DNA of 34,187 nucleotides from UBA287 sp034190325 (lineage in GTDB: Archaea > Thermoplasmatota > UBA186 > UBA287). Shown in pieces: positions 24,500 through 32,800 of the stretch (its first letter is position 1; every line of letters begins with the position of its first letter). The stretch lies in contig JAXHST010000073.1 in assembly GCA_034190325.1 (NCBI GenBank), positions 1 to 34,187 of the forward strand, read 5' to 3'. Made by a program: the position numbers and the translations under genes. Below the pieces are notes generated by a model. That model ran no database searches and had not been told where the DNA came from. It saw only the letters and a list, made by a program, of their open reading frames with translations.

Positions 24500-24909
24500 T
24501 CTCTCTCCTCCACAAGCTCTATAAGGACACCATTTGCGCTCTTTGGATGGATGAAAATGACCTTTTTACCCCCCGCTCCTATTGAGGGTTTTTCTGCGGT
24601 AAAAACAAAGCCCTGCGCTCTGAGCTCCTCCACCTTTTTCTCTATGTTGTCAACGGTTATGGCTATGTGGTGGAGTCCCTCTCCTCGCTTCTCTATGAAC
24701 TTTGCTATGGCGCTCCCCTCAGATACGGGCTCAAGCAGCTCTATCCTGTGCTCTTCAAAGATGAGCGTCTTTACTCCTTCCCCGCTTACCGCTTCCTCAT
24801 GCCCCCCCTCGCCAACTATCCTTGAAAATCTTTCTCCTGCCTCTTTTAAGGATTTTACAGCGATACCAATGTGGTTTATTCCTTTTTTCCTCTCTATTCC
24901 ATTACTCAT
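24496..24909 (-). CDS. mce: Methylmalonyl-CoA epimerase
   Basis: The 137-residue protein belongs to the vicinal-oxygen-chelate fold. Metal-binding residues appear as H13 in INHIGIAV, H81 in LHHIAITV and E131 in GVLIELVEE, with E60 region RIELLEP as the second half's counterpart. It interconverts the R and S forms of methylmalonyl-CoA, which links propionyl-CoA carboxylation to the mutase. Length is typical. The ATG shares one base with the mutase stop (TGATG), and its own TGA overlaps the next ATG, so the four genes form one coupled operon. Confidence 0.95.
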   Translation of the reverse strand: MSNGIERKKGINHIGIAVKSLKEAGERFSRIVGEGGHEEAVSGEGVKTLIFEEHRIELLEPVSEGSAIAKFIEKRGEGLHHIAITVDNIEKKVEELRAQGFVFTAEKPSIGAGGKKVIFIHPKSANGVLIELVEERE

Positions 24910-26549
24910 CAGAACACCTCCGGTGGCCTATACTCACCGAACACCTTTTTCATTGCTCCGCAGATCTCCCCCAGGGTAGCGTAGCTCTTAACACACTCAA
25001 GCACATAGGGCATAAGGTTTTCATTACTATCGCATTTTTTCTCCAGCGTTCTGAGACTTCCTTCCACTCTGTTTTTGTCCCTGTGCTCTCTGAGCCTTTT
25101 CAACTTATCAACCTGTGCCCTTTCAACAGCTTCATCAACCTTCAAGAGCTCTATGTTAACATTCTCATCATTCTTGTTCTTGAAATCATTAACGCCCACA
25201 ATTATATGCTCTTTATTCTCTACCTTCAGCTGATATTCATAGGCGCTGTTGGCTATTTCTCTTTGCACATAACCAATATCAACGGCTTTCATCATTCCGC
25301 CCATTCTATCTATCTCATCTATGTACTTCCATGCCTTTTCCTCAAGGGCATCTGTTAGCCACTCAATATAATAAGAACCTCCGAGGGGATCTACTGTATC
25401 GCAAGCTCCACTCTCATAGGCTATGAGCTGCTGGGTGCGAAGCGCTATGTTAACCGAGCGCTCACTGGGTAGTGCTAAAGCTTCATCAAAGCTGTTTGTA
25501 TGCAGGCTCTGTGTGCCCCCCAGCACCGCGGCCAGAGCCTGAAGTGCAACCCTGACAATATTGTTCTCAGGCTGCTGCGCTGTAAGGGTTACTCCCCCCG
25601 TCTGCGTGTGGAATTTTAGTGCGCACGATTTCTCTTTCTTAGCGTCAAACCTGTTCTTAACGATCTCTGCCCACATCCTTCTGGCTGCTCTGAATTTTGC
25701 TATCTCTTCAAAGAAATTGCTGTGTGATGCAAAGAAAAAGGATAGGTTAGGGGCAAAATCATCTATTCCTATGCCTCTCTTCATTACCTCTTCGCAGTAA
25801 GTTATACCATCAGCTAAGGTAAAAGCAATCTCCTGCGCTGCTGTTGCCCCTGCTTCTCTCATATGGTAACCGCTTATGCTTATGGCATGCCACTTTGGCA
25901 CCCCGGTAGTGCAGTAGGTTATGAGGTCTGTTGTCAGGCGCATTGATGGTACTGGAGGATAGATATATGTGCCCCTTGCGATGTACTCCTTCAGAATATC
26001 ATTCTGAACCGTGCCATTGAGAGCTTTTCTATCTATGCCTTTCTTCTCCCCAATAGCAATGTACATAGCTAGAAGAACGGTTGCTGGGGCGTTTATTGTC
26101 ATAGAGGTTGATATCCTGCTCAGATCTATTCCATCAAATAATGTTTCCATATCCTCAATGCTGTCTATAGCTACTCCAACCTTTCCAACTTCTCCGAGAG
26201 CAAGCTCATCGTCTGAGTCTATTCCTACCTGTGTCGGAAGATCGAATGCTACGCTGAGACCTGTTTGTCCCTGAGATAGCAGGTATTTATACCTTTCATT
26301 CGTCTCTTTTGCTGTTCCAAAACCCGCATACTGGCGCATTGTCCAGGGTCTTGTTCTGTACATGGTTGAGTAAACGCCCCTGGTGTATGGATAGCTTCCA
26401 GGAAAGCCCAGACTTTTGAGATAATCCAATTTTTTTAGATCTAAAGGCGTATAAAGCCTCTTTATCTCCAAGCCCGAAGTGTTAAGCGATTTTCTCTCCT
26501 TAGTCTTTATGCTATTCTCCCACTCTGAGAGTTCTTCTTCAAGCCCCAT
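24909..26549 (-). CDS. mcmA1: Methylmalonyl-CoA mutase, large (catalytic) subunit
   Basis: The 546-residue protein is the TIM-barrel catalytic part without the B12 domain. Clear family stretches are YTRGVYSTMYRTRPWTMRQY near the N-terminus, AGFGTAKETNERYKYLL, GLSVAFDLPTQVG, AISISGYHMREAGA and GGTQSLHTNSFDEALALPSE. It rearranges methylmalonyl-CoA to succinyl-CoA by a radical mechanism, together with the small B12 subunit encoded two genes downstream. In archaea this serves propionate or amino-acid breakdown or carbon fixation cycles. The ATG at 26549 follows a TATA box at the right distance for a leaderless transcript. Confidence 0.97.
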   Translation of the reverse strand: MGLEEELSEWENSIKTKERKSLNTSGLEIKRLYTPLDLKKLDYLKSLGFPGSYPYTRGVYSTMYRTRPWTMRQYAGFGTAKETNERYKYLLSQGQTGLSVAFDLPTQVGIDSDDELALGEVGKVGVAIDSIEDMETLFDGIDLSRISTSMTINAPATVLLAMYIAIGEKKGIDRKALNGTVQNDILKEYIARGTYIYPPVPSMRLTTDLITYCTTGVPKWHAISISGYHMREAGATAAQEIAFTLADGITYCEEVMKRGIGIDDFAPNLSFFFASHSNFFEEIAKFRAARRMWAEIVKNRFDAKKEKSCALKFHTQTGGVTLTAQQPENNIVRVALQALAAVLGGTQSLHTNSFDEALALPSERSVNIALRTQQLIAYESGACDTVDPLGGSYYIEWLTDALEEKAWKYIDEIDRMGGMMKAVDIGYVQREIANSAYEYQLKVENKEHIIVGVNDFKNKNDENVNIELLKVDEAVERAQVDKLKRLREHRDKNRVEGSLRTLEKKCDSNENLMPYVLECVKSYATLGEICGAMKKVFGEYRPPEVF

Positions 26550-26567
26550 GAGTAAATATTGCTATGT

Positions 26568-26577
26568 TTATTTAAAT
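26568..26577 (-). promoter_or_regulatory. TATA box of the methylmalonyl-CoA operon
   Basis: The minus strand reads GATTTAAATA about 20-28 nt before the ATG at 26549. It overlaps the stop codon of the HAD phosphatase gene, so the operon has its own promoter inside a 27-bp gap. Confidence 0.5.
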
Positions 26578-27242
26578 CATTTATGCTCTTTTACTTTGTA
26601 GCGCTCTAAAAACCTTTCCAGATAATCTATCACAGGATAAAAGCTCTTATCGTTTATTACCACTGTAGCATTTGAGGCACATGCCTCATCCTTAGGATCC
26701 ATAGCTATGCTTACCAGAGATCTCTCGAACATGGGCACATCATATTTTGTATCCCCCAGTGAAATAACTTTCTCTCCCTTAGCTATGTGCCCTATTATCT
26801 TCCCCTTTTCTAGCAGAGGAACTCCTGGCACTCCTTTGCCTGTGAGCTTTCTTCTGTATCCGTTTTTTTCGCTTACGATCACATACTCAAATCCGTTCGC
26901 CAGAGCAAAATCAAAGTTATACTCTCTCAAAAATCTGTTCGCCAGAGTGTCTATGCCCGCGCTTAGTATACCCGTTTTCCATCCATTCTTCTTCGCAAAG
27001 CTTAGAAGTTCTTTCAAACCCTCTCTTGCTTCTATTCCTTCAACAGCCTGCTCTAGCTCTTCATAGTAGATCGTTCTTCCGTCCATCCATTGAGCGCAGA
27101 CGAGCTCAAGGTATCTTTCATAGGTTATTTTACCTTTAAGATAATCAACAATGTGGACATTCTCTGTACCGAAGTAGCTATTTGTAGCAGCCCAGGAATC
27201 CCCCTCTGTCAGGGTTCCATCCATATCAAACACAAGGAACAT
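26577..27242 (-). CDS. HAD-family phosphatase, phosphoserine phosphatase-like
   Basis: The product has 221 residues from the ATG at 27242. Motif I is MFLVFDMDGTLTEGDSW with D6 and D8, motif II is TGILSAGID, the lysine lies in the GEKVISLGDTKYD segment (KVISLGDTKYDVPMF), where GDTKYD is also motif IV. The helical cap between motifs I and II (about 15-90) is like that of SerB-type phosphatases. The enzyme removes phosphate from a small molecule, perhaps phosphoserine; the substrate is not certain. The longer frame to 27296 adds 18 residues (MGASLIRKAFFIP...) without family match and crosses the TATA box near 27261-27270, so I take the inner ATG. Confidence 0.85.
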   Translation of the reverse strand: MFLVFDMDGTLTEGDSWAATNSYFGTENVHIVDYLKGKITYERYLELVCAQWMDGRTIYYEELEQAVEGIEAREGLKELLSFAKKNGWKTGILSAGIDTLANRFLREYNFDFALANGFEYVIVSEKNGYRRKLTGKGVPGVPLLEKGKIIGHIAKGEKVISLGDTKYDVPMFERSLVSIAMDPKDEACASNATVVINDKSFYPVIDYLERFLERYKVKEHK

Positions 27243-27260
27243 AAGGTAGATAGGGGTAGG

Positions 27261-27270
27261 GATAAAAAAG
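27261..27270 (-). promoter_or_regulatory. TATA-like box of the HAD phosphatase gene
   Basis: The minus strand reads CTTTTTTATC about 19-28 nt before the ATG at 27242. The gap to the divergent cdc6 gene is only about 100 bp and must hold both promoters. Confidence 0.4.
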
Positions 27271-27346
27271 GCTTTCCTGATTAAAGATGCTCCCAAAACA
27301 AAACTTTATGAAAGAATAATTCTATACTCTCTTCCCCGGTGATCAT

Positions 27347-28588
27347 ATGAGCACAAAAGATATTTTTGGACAGTTTTTAAAGCCAAACTCCATCTTTAAG
27401 AACAGAGAGACCCTGCGGAGCACCTATATGCCTGAAGAGCTACCGCACAGAGATAAAGAGATCGAGCAGCTAGCTTCAGTGCTGGTTGCAGCTCTGAGGG
27501 GAGAGACTCCATCAAATGTATTTATATACGGAAAAACGGGCACAGGCAAGACATGCGTTACAAAGTTCGTTGGAAACCAGTTGCTAAAAACAGGAAAGAG
27601 CCTCAACAAACCTGTTGAGTTCATATATATAAACTGCCAGGTTGTTGACACACAATACAGGGTTTTAACTCACATAACAAACCAGTTCATAAAGAAGTGG
27701 GATGAGCGTGTTCCTTTCACTGGCTGGCCCACAGATGAGGTCTACTCAAAACTTATGGAGTGTATTGATCGCTTTGGTGGAGCGGTAACTATTGTTCTGG
27801 ACGAGATAGATAAGCTTGTTATGAAGAGTGGGGATGATTTGCTTTATAACCTCTCAAGGATAAACTCAGATCTAAAGATAGCGAAAGCAAGCATAATAGG
27901 GATCTCGAATGATCTAAGATTCACAGAGCTGCTTGACCCCAGGGTGAAGAGCTCTCTGGGGGAGGAAGAAATGATATTCCCAAGCTACAATGCTGATGAA
28001 ATCAAGGATATACTTGAGAAGAGAGCTTGCCTGGCATTTAAAGACGATGTTATTGCGCCAGGGGTTATCTCTCTCATATCTGCGCTGGCTGCTCAGGAGC
28101 ATGGGGATGCTCGCAGGGCTTTAGATCTTTTGCGAATAGCAGCAGAGAGCGCAGAGAGGGATGGGAGCGCAAGGGTTGAGGAATCACATGTGTATGAGGC
28201 TCTTGAGCGCATAGAGAGTGATAGGATATGCGAAGTACTCAGAACTCTACCCACACAATCTAAACTTATACTTATCAGCACGATAAAGGGGGAGGAGCTC
28301 AAAGGAGGAAGCTTAACCACAGGGGAGGCCTACGAAGTGTATAAACAGATGTGCAATACCTCAGGTTATCCTGTTCTCACGGAAAGAAGGGTGACGGAGC
28401 TTATATCAGAGCTGGACATGCTCGGTATAATTGAAGCAAGGGTTGTTTCATTCGGAAAATATGGAAGAACAAAGGAGATAAAGGTCGGCAGCCAGAGAGG
28501 TGAGATCATAGCATCGTTGAGCAGAGAGCCATCGATCTTAGAGCTGTTGGATATGAAAGGGAAACAGAAGAAACTTGATGTGCTGTAA
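27347..28588 (+). CDS. cdc6: Orc1/Cdc6 replication initiator
   Basis: The 413-residue protein is a standard archaeal Orc1/Cdc6. The N-terminal segment reads SIFKNRETLRSTYMPEELPHRDKEIEQL, Walker A GKTGTGKT is at 62-69, Walker B IVLDEIDKL with D152-E153, sensor 1 is SIIGISND, sensor 2 lies near HGDARRALDLLRIA, and the C-terminal part from about 300 is a winged helix (ILISTIKGEE, YEVYKQMC, TELISELDMLGII). It recognises origin repeats and loads the MCM helicase. GGTGATC lies 2 nt before the ATG. No clear origin repeat was found in either flank, but the upstream gap is short. Confidence 0.97.
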   Translation: MSTKDIFGQFLKPNSIFKNRETLRSTYMPEELPHRDKEIEQLASVLVAALRGETPSNVFIYGKTGTGKTCVTKFVGNQLLKTGKSLNKPVEFIYINCQVVDTQYRVLTHITNQFIKKWDERVPFTGWPTDEVYSKLMECIDRFGGAVTIVLDEIDKLVMKSGDDLLYNLSRINSDLKIAKASIIGISNDLRFTELLDPRVKSSLGEEEMIFPSYNADEIKDILEKRACLAFKDDVIAPGVISLISALAAQEHGDARRALDLLRIAAESAERDGSARVEESHVYEALERIESDRICEVLRTLPTQSKLILISTIKGEELKGGSLTTGEAYEVYKQMCNTSGYPVLTERRVTELISELDMLGIIEARVVSFGKYGRTKEIKVGSQRGEIIASLSREPSILELLDMKGKQKKLDVL

Positions 28589-28683
28589 GGATATAATATC
28601 CCTGCCGCGCTAACATTGAATGAGTAAATGTCTCTTTCATATGTGATCTCAGATTTACGTTAGACTTATGAGAAACACCAGAA

Positions 28684-29115
28684 TTATAGAGAGATCCTGT
28701 AAAGGATCCATTCGTCCATTGGCTTAGCACCATGCTTTTCATAAAAGCGCCGGGCATTTTCATTCCACCTGAGAACCACAAAGTCTATCCTGCCGCAGCC
28801 TTTTTGCTTTGCCTCCTCAACACATCTATCAAAGAGAGCTTTCCCCGCCCCTTTTCCTCTATGATCTTCAAGAACAAAGATGTCCTCAAGGTAAAATGTG
28901 GGTTTTGCTAAAAAAGAGGAATAGGTGTAATAAAACATAGCATACCCTATGGCTTTTTCATCATCAAAGGCTATGAAAGCTTCGTATCTTCTGTTAAGAT
29001 CCTCCCTGAGCCTTTGCTTTGCTTCCTCATCCGGTGGCTCGAGGTGCTCGTAATGCGCCAGCTCGCATATAAGACCTAAAAGAAGATCTGTGTCATCTGC
29101 TTTTTTGATGATCAT
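28684..29115 (-). CDS. GNAT-family N-acetyltransferase, diamine/thialysine acetyltransferase-like
   Basis: The 143-residue protein has the full GNAT fold: an N-terminal IIKKADDTDLLLGLICELAHYE, a central block FYYTYSSFLAKPTFYLEDIFVLEDHRGKGAGKAL with the acetyl-CoA pyrophosphate loop R-G-K-G-A-G, and a C-terminal ENARRFYEKHGAK. The YSTF/YSSF-like segment and the LEDIFV strand resemble the SAT1 diamine acetyltransferase group, so a polyamine, thialysine or similar amine is a plausible acceptor. Its ATG overlaps the stop of the phosphoesterase gene upstream by 4 nt, so both are co-translated. Confidence 0.9.
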   Translation of the reverse strand: MIIKKADDTDLLLGLICELAHYEHLEPPDEEAKQRLREDLNRRYEAFIAFDDEKAIGYAMFYYTYSSFLAKPTFYLEDIFVLEDHRGKGAGKALFDRCVEEAKQKGCGRIDFVVLRWNENARRFYEKHGAKPMDEWILYRISL

Positions 29116-29753
29116 TGCAAAAACTCCACTTCTATTTCTTCTTTATTTGCCTTTGTCTCTATATCTATATAGCATCCATACCCCTTATAACCTGCGCTGC
29201 AGTTTATGAGCGTTGTTGGACCAAGTTCCTCTTTTCCGACAGCCTCATGAACGTGCCCGAAAACATTGATCACGGGCTTCTTTTCCTCAATTATTCTCAG
29301 AACACTCTCACTCCCTATGTCAAATCCATGGGATGTGTGGTCTAAGTGTCCCTTAGGAGGCGCATGCGTCACAAGTATGCCTCTCTCAACCGCAATCCTT
29401 GAAAGTTCTTCATATATCTTTTCTTCAGGAATCTCAAATATCGTCTTTATCATTCCTGGCATTGCCCCGCCGAAGCCATAAAAATCGTAGCCATCAAATT
29501 TATGCGCTTTTGCATGCAGATTAACAGCACCAGAAGCCTCTATTGCCTGCAACACCTCCGGTGGATCGCAGTTACCAGGGATCGCAAAGGTCTTCACAGG
29601 TATTCTGCTCAGGAAGGCTCTCGCATGTTCTGCTGGCCCGAAATGTGTTATATCCCCGCAGATAAGCGCAAGGTCACTGGATGAAGCAAGATCTATCGCC
29701 TTTTCCTCTCTCTCCTCTTTGCTGTGTAAATCTGCTATCGCATAGATTCGCAT
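29112..29753 (-). CDS. Calcineurin-like metallophosphoesterase
   Basis: The 213-residue protein has all metal-binding motifs in order: IADLHSK (D-x-H), LICGDITHFG (GD), IPGNCD (GNCD), VTHAPPKGHLD and NVFGHVHE (GHVH). This is the YfcE/MJ0936-like group of small archaeal phosphodiesterases that bind two metal ions. The natural substrate is not known. No signal peptide, so it is cytoplasmic. It is the first of a two-gene unit with the GNAT gene. Confidence 0.9.
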   Translation of the reverse strand: MRIYAIADLHSKEEREEKAIDLASSSDLALICGDITHFGPAEHARAFLSRIPVKTFAIPGNCDPPEVLQAIEASGAVNLHAKAHKFDGYDFYGFGGAMPGMIKTIFEIPEEKIYEELSRIAVERGILVTHAPPKGHLDHTSHGFDIGSESVLRIIEEKKPVINVFGHVHEAVGKEELGPTTLINCSAGYKGYGCYIDIETKANKEEIEVEFLQ

Positions 29754-29788
29754 AGAACCAGAAAGGGATTGCGCAGATATATCTGTTT

Positions 29789-32164
29789 TTATTGGAGCTC
29801 CACTCTTATCTTATCTGAGTTCTGCCCGTATTCTATGATCTCTACGCCATGGGTCTCTCTCAGATCTTTTTCTATAGCTCTGAATCTCTCCGGCAGCAGC
29901 AGCTTCTTCACTCCATCCTTCAGAGAGAGACCATGATCTTTCTTTTCTTTCCATACGGTATGGTTTACTTCGGAGATGTCTTCCATAGGGGTAGAGACGG
30001 TCTCAGCTACCCTTATTTTTTGAGGAAAAACATATAGATCGTTATCGTTCCAGAGCTCTTTGTATATCTTTTCCGTTATGAATGGAAGCACAGGGTTGAA
30101 GAGCCTTAGCAGCGTTTTAAGGGAAAGATATAAGGTGCTGAGGGCGCTATTTTGCTCCTCAAGCGTAAAGGTTTTTTTGTCATTGTACGCTCTGCTTTTC
30201 ACAAGCTCTATGTAATTGCTCGAGAATGTTTCCCATATGAAGCTCCTGAGCTCAACAGCAGGATTGTGGAAATCGTATTCATCATACCCTTTTTCGCACA
30301 GATCTATGAGCCTGTTCAGCTCCTGGATCATAGCAAGGTCTGCTGCGCATGATACTTTGCTTTCGCTTTGTTCAAAGGATGAAATGAAGCGCGCAACATT
30401 CCATAACTTCGTAAGTGTCTTCTTTGCTCCCTCTATCCTCTCAAAAGAGCATCTGAAATCATCTTTTGTAAGGTTTCCTTCCAGAGTACACCATAGTCTG
30501 AAAGGCTCAGCCCCGAAGCGTTCTAAAACTTTGTTAGGATCTATCACATTGCCCTTTGATTTGCTCATCTTTTTACCAGATTCATCAACCACATGATAGT
30601 TAATCCAGACGTCATTGAATGGCTTTTTGCCTGTGAGGAGGAAGGTTTTTAAAACTGTGTAGTATAGCCAGGTGCGTATTATCTCCTTACCCTGGGGTCT
30701 TAGAGAGCATGGAAAGTTTTGCTCAAAGAACTCGTTGTCCCTTTCATAACCGAGAACATGGAGAGCACTTGATGATGAATCAAACCATGTATCAAAAACC
30801 CTCTGCTCCCCTACGAACTCTTTAGAGCCACAATTACTGCACTCTCCTACCGGAGGTTTTTCTCTCCATGGCTGGTAGTATCTTCCTTTCGGAGGCAATA
30901 CTGGCTTTCCACACTTTTCGCAGTACCATAGAGGTATTTCTGTGCCGTAATAGCGTCTTCTACTTACAGGCCAGTCCATAGTTAAAGAGTTTATCCAGTC
31001 AAGCATTATGCTCCTTGAACTCTCATCGTAGAACCTCATTTCATGGGCTATGCGCTTTAAATCTTCTCTGAAATCAAGTTGCTTGAGATACAGCTCATCC
31101 ATCTCTATAAATTCAATCTCATCCCTGCTCCTCTCGCATATGGGCACTGGATGCATAACCTTTCTGGTGTTACGCAATGCTTTAATCTTTTTCAGCTCTT
31201 CAATCATCTCTTTTCTAGCTTCTCTAACCCTCAAACCATTCAGAATTCCTGCATTCTCATTCATTCTTCCATCAACATTTATAGCAATCTTTGGCTCTAT
31301 GCCAAGCTCTCTGAAGAAGCGAACATCATTCAGATCCCCGAAAGAGCACATCATAACAAAACCTGTGCCCTTCTCGGCCTTTGCTATGGGGTGTGCAATG
31401 ATCTCAACCTCTGTGTTATATACGGGCACTATGGCATGCATGTGTTCAAATCTCTTTTTCTCCTTATCCTCAGGATTAAAGCACACCTTAGCACAGGTGC
31501 ATAGAAGCTCGGGTCTTGTGGTGCCTATTATTATCTCCTCGCCCGTCTCTTTTATCTTAAAGGCTATCTCATTGAACCAGCTCTCCCTATCCTCGTATAA
31601 CACCTCCGCATCAGCTATTGTTGTCCTGCATCCTGGACAATAGTTGTTTACCCTCTTATCTTCATATATGAGCCCTTTTTTATACAGATCTATGAATGTG
31701 CCCTGGGTCATCCTTCTGTAGCTCTCAGAGTCTGTGTAATACATATCTCCTATTCTTTCCCCGGGTTCATAAGAGTTAAAGCTTATGCCCAGTCTGAAGA
31801 ATGAACTCTTTGATGCTTCGCTGGATTCTTCGAGTATCCTCCTGCAGAAATCCAGAGCTTCCGCTCTGCTGAGATCACTGAGCTTTACCCTGAACCTCTT
31901 TTCCGCCTCCATCTCAATGGGTAGACCATTTCTGTCCAGACCGAGTGGAAATAACACATCATAACCCCTTGCCCTTCTATATCTGGCAAACATATCCATC
32001 AGAACATAGGTTGTGGCATGCCCTATGTGTATGGGCGTGTTAACGTAGGGTGGTGGGGTGTCTATGGAATAGACCTTCTTTCCCTTAAAATCGTATTTTT
32101 TCTTCTTCAATTCTTTCAAGATCTCTTCTTCAAATTTTTTATCCCAGCTCTTTTCCTTAAGCAT
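29789..32164 (-). CDS. valS: Valyl-tRNA synthetase
   Basis: The 791-residue enzyme is a class Ia synthetase of the shorter archaeal ValS type. HIGH is at 46-49 (PIHIGHATTY) and KMSKS at 532-536. The editing domain holds IIGTTRPELLCTCAKV. Between them are NNYCPGCRTTIADAEV, the GTEIPLWYCEKCGKPVL zinc-binding stretch with a second pair CSNCGS, and VFDTWFDSSSSALHVLGY, followed by a helical anticodon domain. It attaches valine to tRNA-Val. A TTG at 32194 would add ten residues, but a TATA-like element at 32211-32220 puts transcription start just inside that, so the ATG at 32164 is more likely. ValS rather than IleS is chosen from the overall pattern; a related class Ia specificity is a small possibility. 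Confidence 0.9.
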   Translation of the reverse strand: MLKEKSWDKKFEEEILKELKKKKYDFKGKKVYSIDTPPPYVNTPIHIGHATTYVLMDMFARYRRARGYDVLFPLGLDRNGLPIEMEAEKRFRVKLSDLSRAEALDFCRRILEESSEASKSSFFRLGISFNSYEPGERIGDMYYTDSESYRRMTQGTFIDLYKKGLIYEDKRVNNYCPGCRTTIADAEVLYEDRESWFNEIAFKIKETGEEIIIGTTRPELLCTCAKVCFNPEDKEKKRFEHMHAIVPVYNTEVEIIAHPIAKAEKGTGFVMMCSFGDLNDVRFFRELGIEPKIAINVDGRMNENAGILNGLRVREARKEMIEELKKIKALRNTRKVMHPVPICERSRDEIEFIEMDELYLKQLDFREDLKRIAHEMRFYDESSRSIMLDWINSLTMDWPVSRRRYYGTEIPLWYCEKCGKPVLPPKGRYYQPWREKPPVGECSNCGSKEFVGEQRVFDTWFDSSSSALHVLGYERDNEFFEQNFPCSLRPQGKEIIRTWLYYTVLKTFLLTGKKPFNDVWINYHVVDESGKKMSKSKGNVIDPNKVLERFGAEPFRLWCTLEGNLTKDDFRCSFERIEGAKKTLTKLWNVARFISSFEQSESKVSCAADLAMIQELNRLIDLCEKGYDEYDFHNPAVELRSFIWETFSSNYIELVKSRAYNDKKTFTLEEQNSALSTLYLSLKTLLRLFNPVLPFITEKIYKELWNDNDLYVFPQKIRVAETVSTPMEDISEVNHTVWKEKKDHGLSLKDGVKKLLLPERFRAIEKDLRETHGVEIIEYGQNSDKIRVELQ

Positions 32165-32210
32165 TGTGTGTAGAGCGCTATCGGGATATTTCAATATTGC
32201 TGGTGAAGAG

Positions 32211-32220
32211 CTCTTAAATC
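32211..32220 (-). promoter_or_regulatory. TATA-like box of valS
   Basis: The minus strand reads GATTTAAGAG, about 47-56 nt before the ATG at 32164. The TTG at 32194 would lie only 17-26 nt away from it. Confidence 0.35.
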
Positions 32221-32347
32221 ATTTTCCATTTTGTGCTTTCACCTGTGAACATACAGGAATTTTTATAGTTGAGAACATAACAAACTAAAAATGTTCTTGG
32301 CTGCAAGTGAAAAACACTTATGAAACTTTAAAATGACGCGTTTTTCA
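32221..32347. other. Intergenic region between valS and the decayed exported-protein gene
   Basis: AT-rich and without a gene that I can support. It includes GTGAAAAACACTT and GTTTTTCAC, an imperfect inverted pair around 32308-32347 that might be a hairpin. Confidence 0.3.
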
Positions 32348-32770
32348 CTATACCACCCATAGAGCAATAAGAGCTTTGTATTCATAGAGTCCATTGAAGA
32401 GAAGCATAAATCTTCCATCAACCTCTGTACTGCGATGAGCATGCAATGAGCTCTCCTTCACCAGCCCTCACCACACAGCTTTTTCCCTCCATGAACTCAA
32501 AGTTTTCTACATATACGGCAGCTAAAGAGTTTATGGTAGAAAGCGAATCACCACCCCCAAATGTCATATTCCCCCTGAAAAGCCCTGAAAAAGCTTTTCT
32601 TCAACGCCAGGGTTAGAGTCTCTCTCTGCCATGGCATCAGAGCTTTGCCCATCTCATACCCTATATTTTTAGAGGGCTGTGTTATCCCCGGTTCAGCTAT
32701 GCAGAGCGCTAGTAGCTCTGTGAGCAGGAGCGCTGCCAGGATTAAGGAAAAGCGTTTCTTTGAAGAGAAA
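32348..32770 (-). pseudogene. Decayed gene for an exported protein, at least two frameshifts
   Basis: Read on the minus strand from about 32770, coding-like sequence runs KKRFSLILAALLLTELLALC (a signal peptide), then GITQPSKNIGYEMGKALMPW and LKKSFFRAF. At a run of five G (minus strand, near 32570) the frame must change to continue as MTFGGGDSLSTINSLAAVYV, FEFMEGKSCVVRAGEGELIA. A second change near 32425 continues as VDGRFMLLFNGLYEYKALIA and ends at 32348. No start codon precedes the signal peptide. The pieces make one exported protein of about 135 residues, of no family I know. It could be a genuine pseudogene or the product of sequencing errors. Confidence 0.55.
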
Positions 32771-32800
32771 TTAAGAAATAGAGCTAAAAAACTTAATGTT

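Noticed and set aside
27243..27346. Possible replication origin beside cdc6
   Set aside because: The gap is about 100 bp, filled by two promoters, and I found no convincing pair of origin-recognition repeats.
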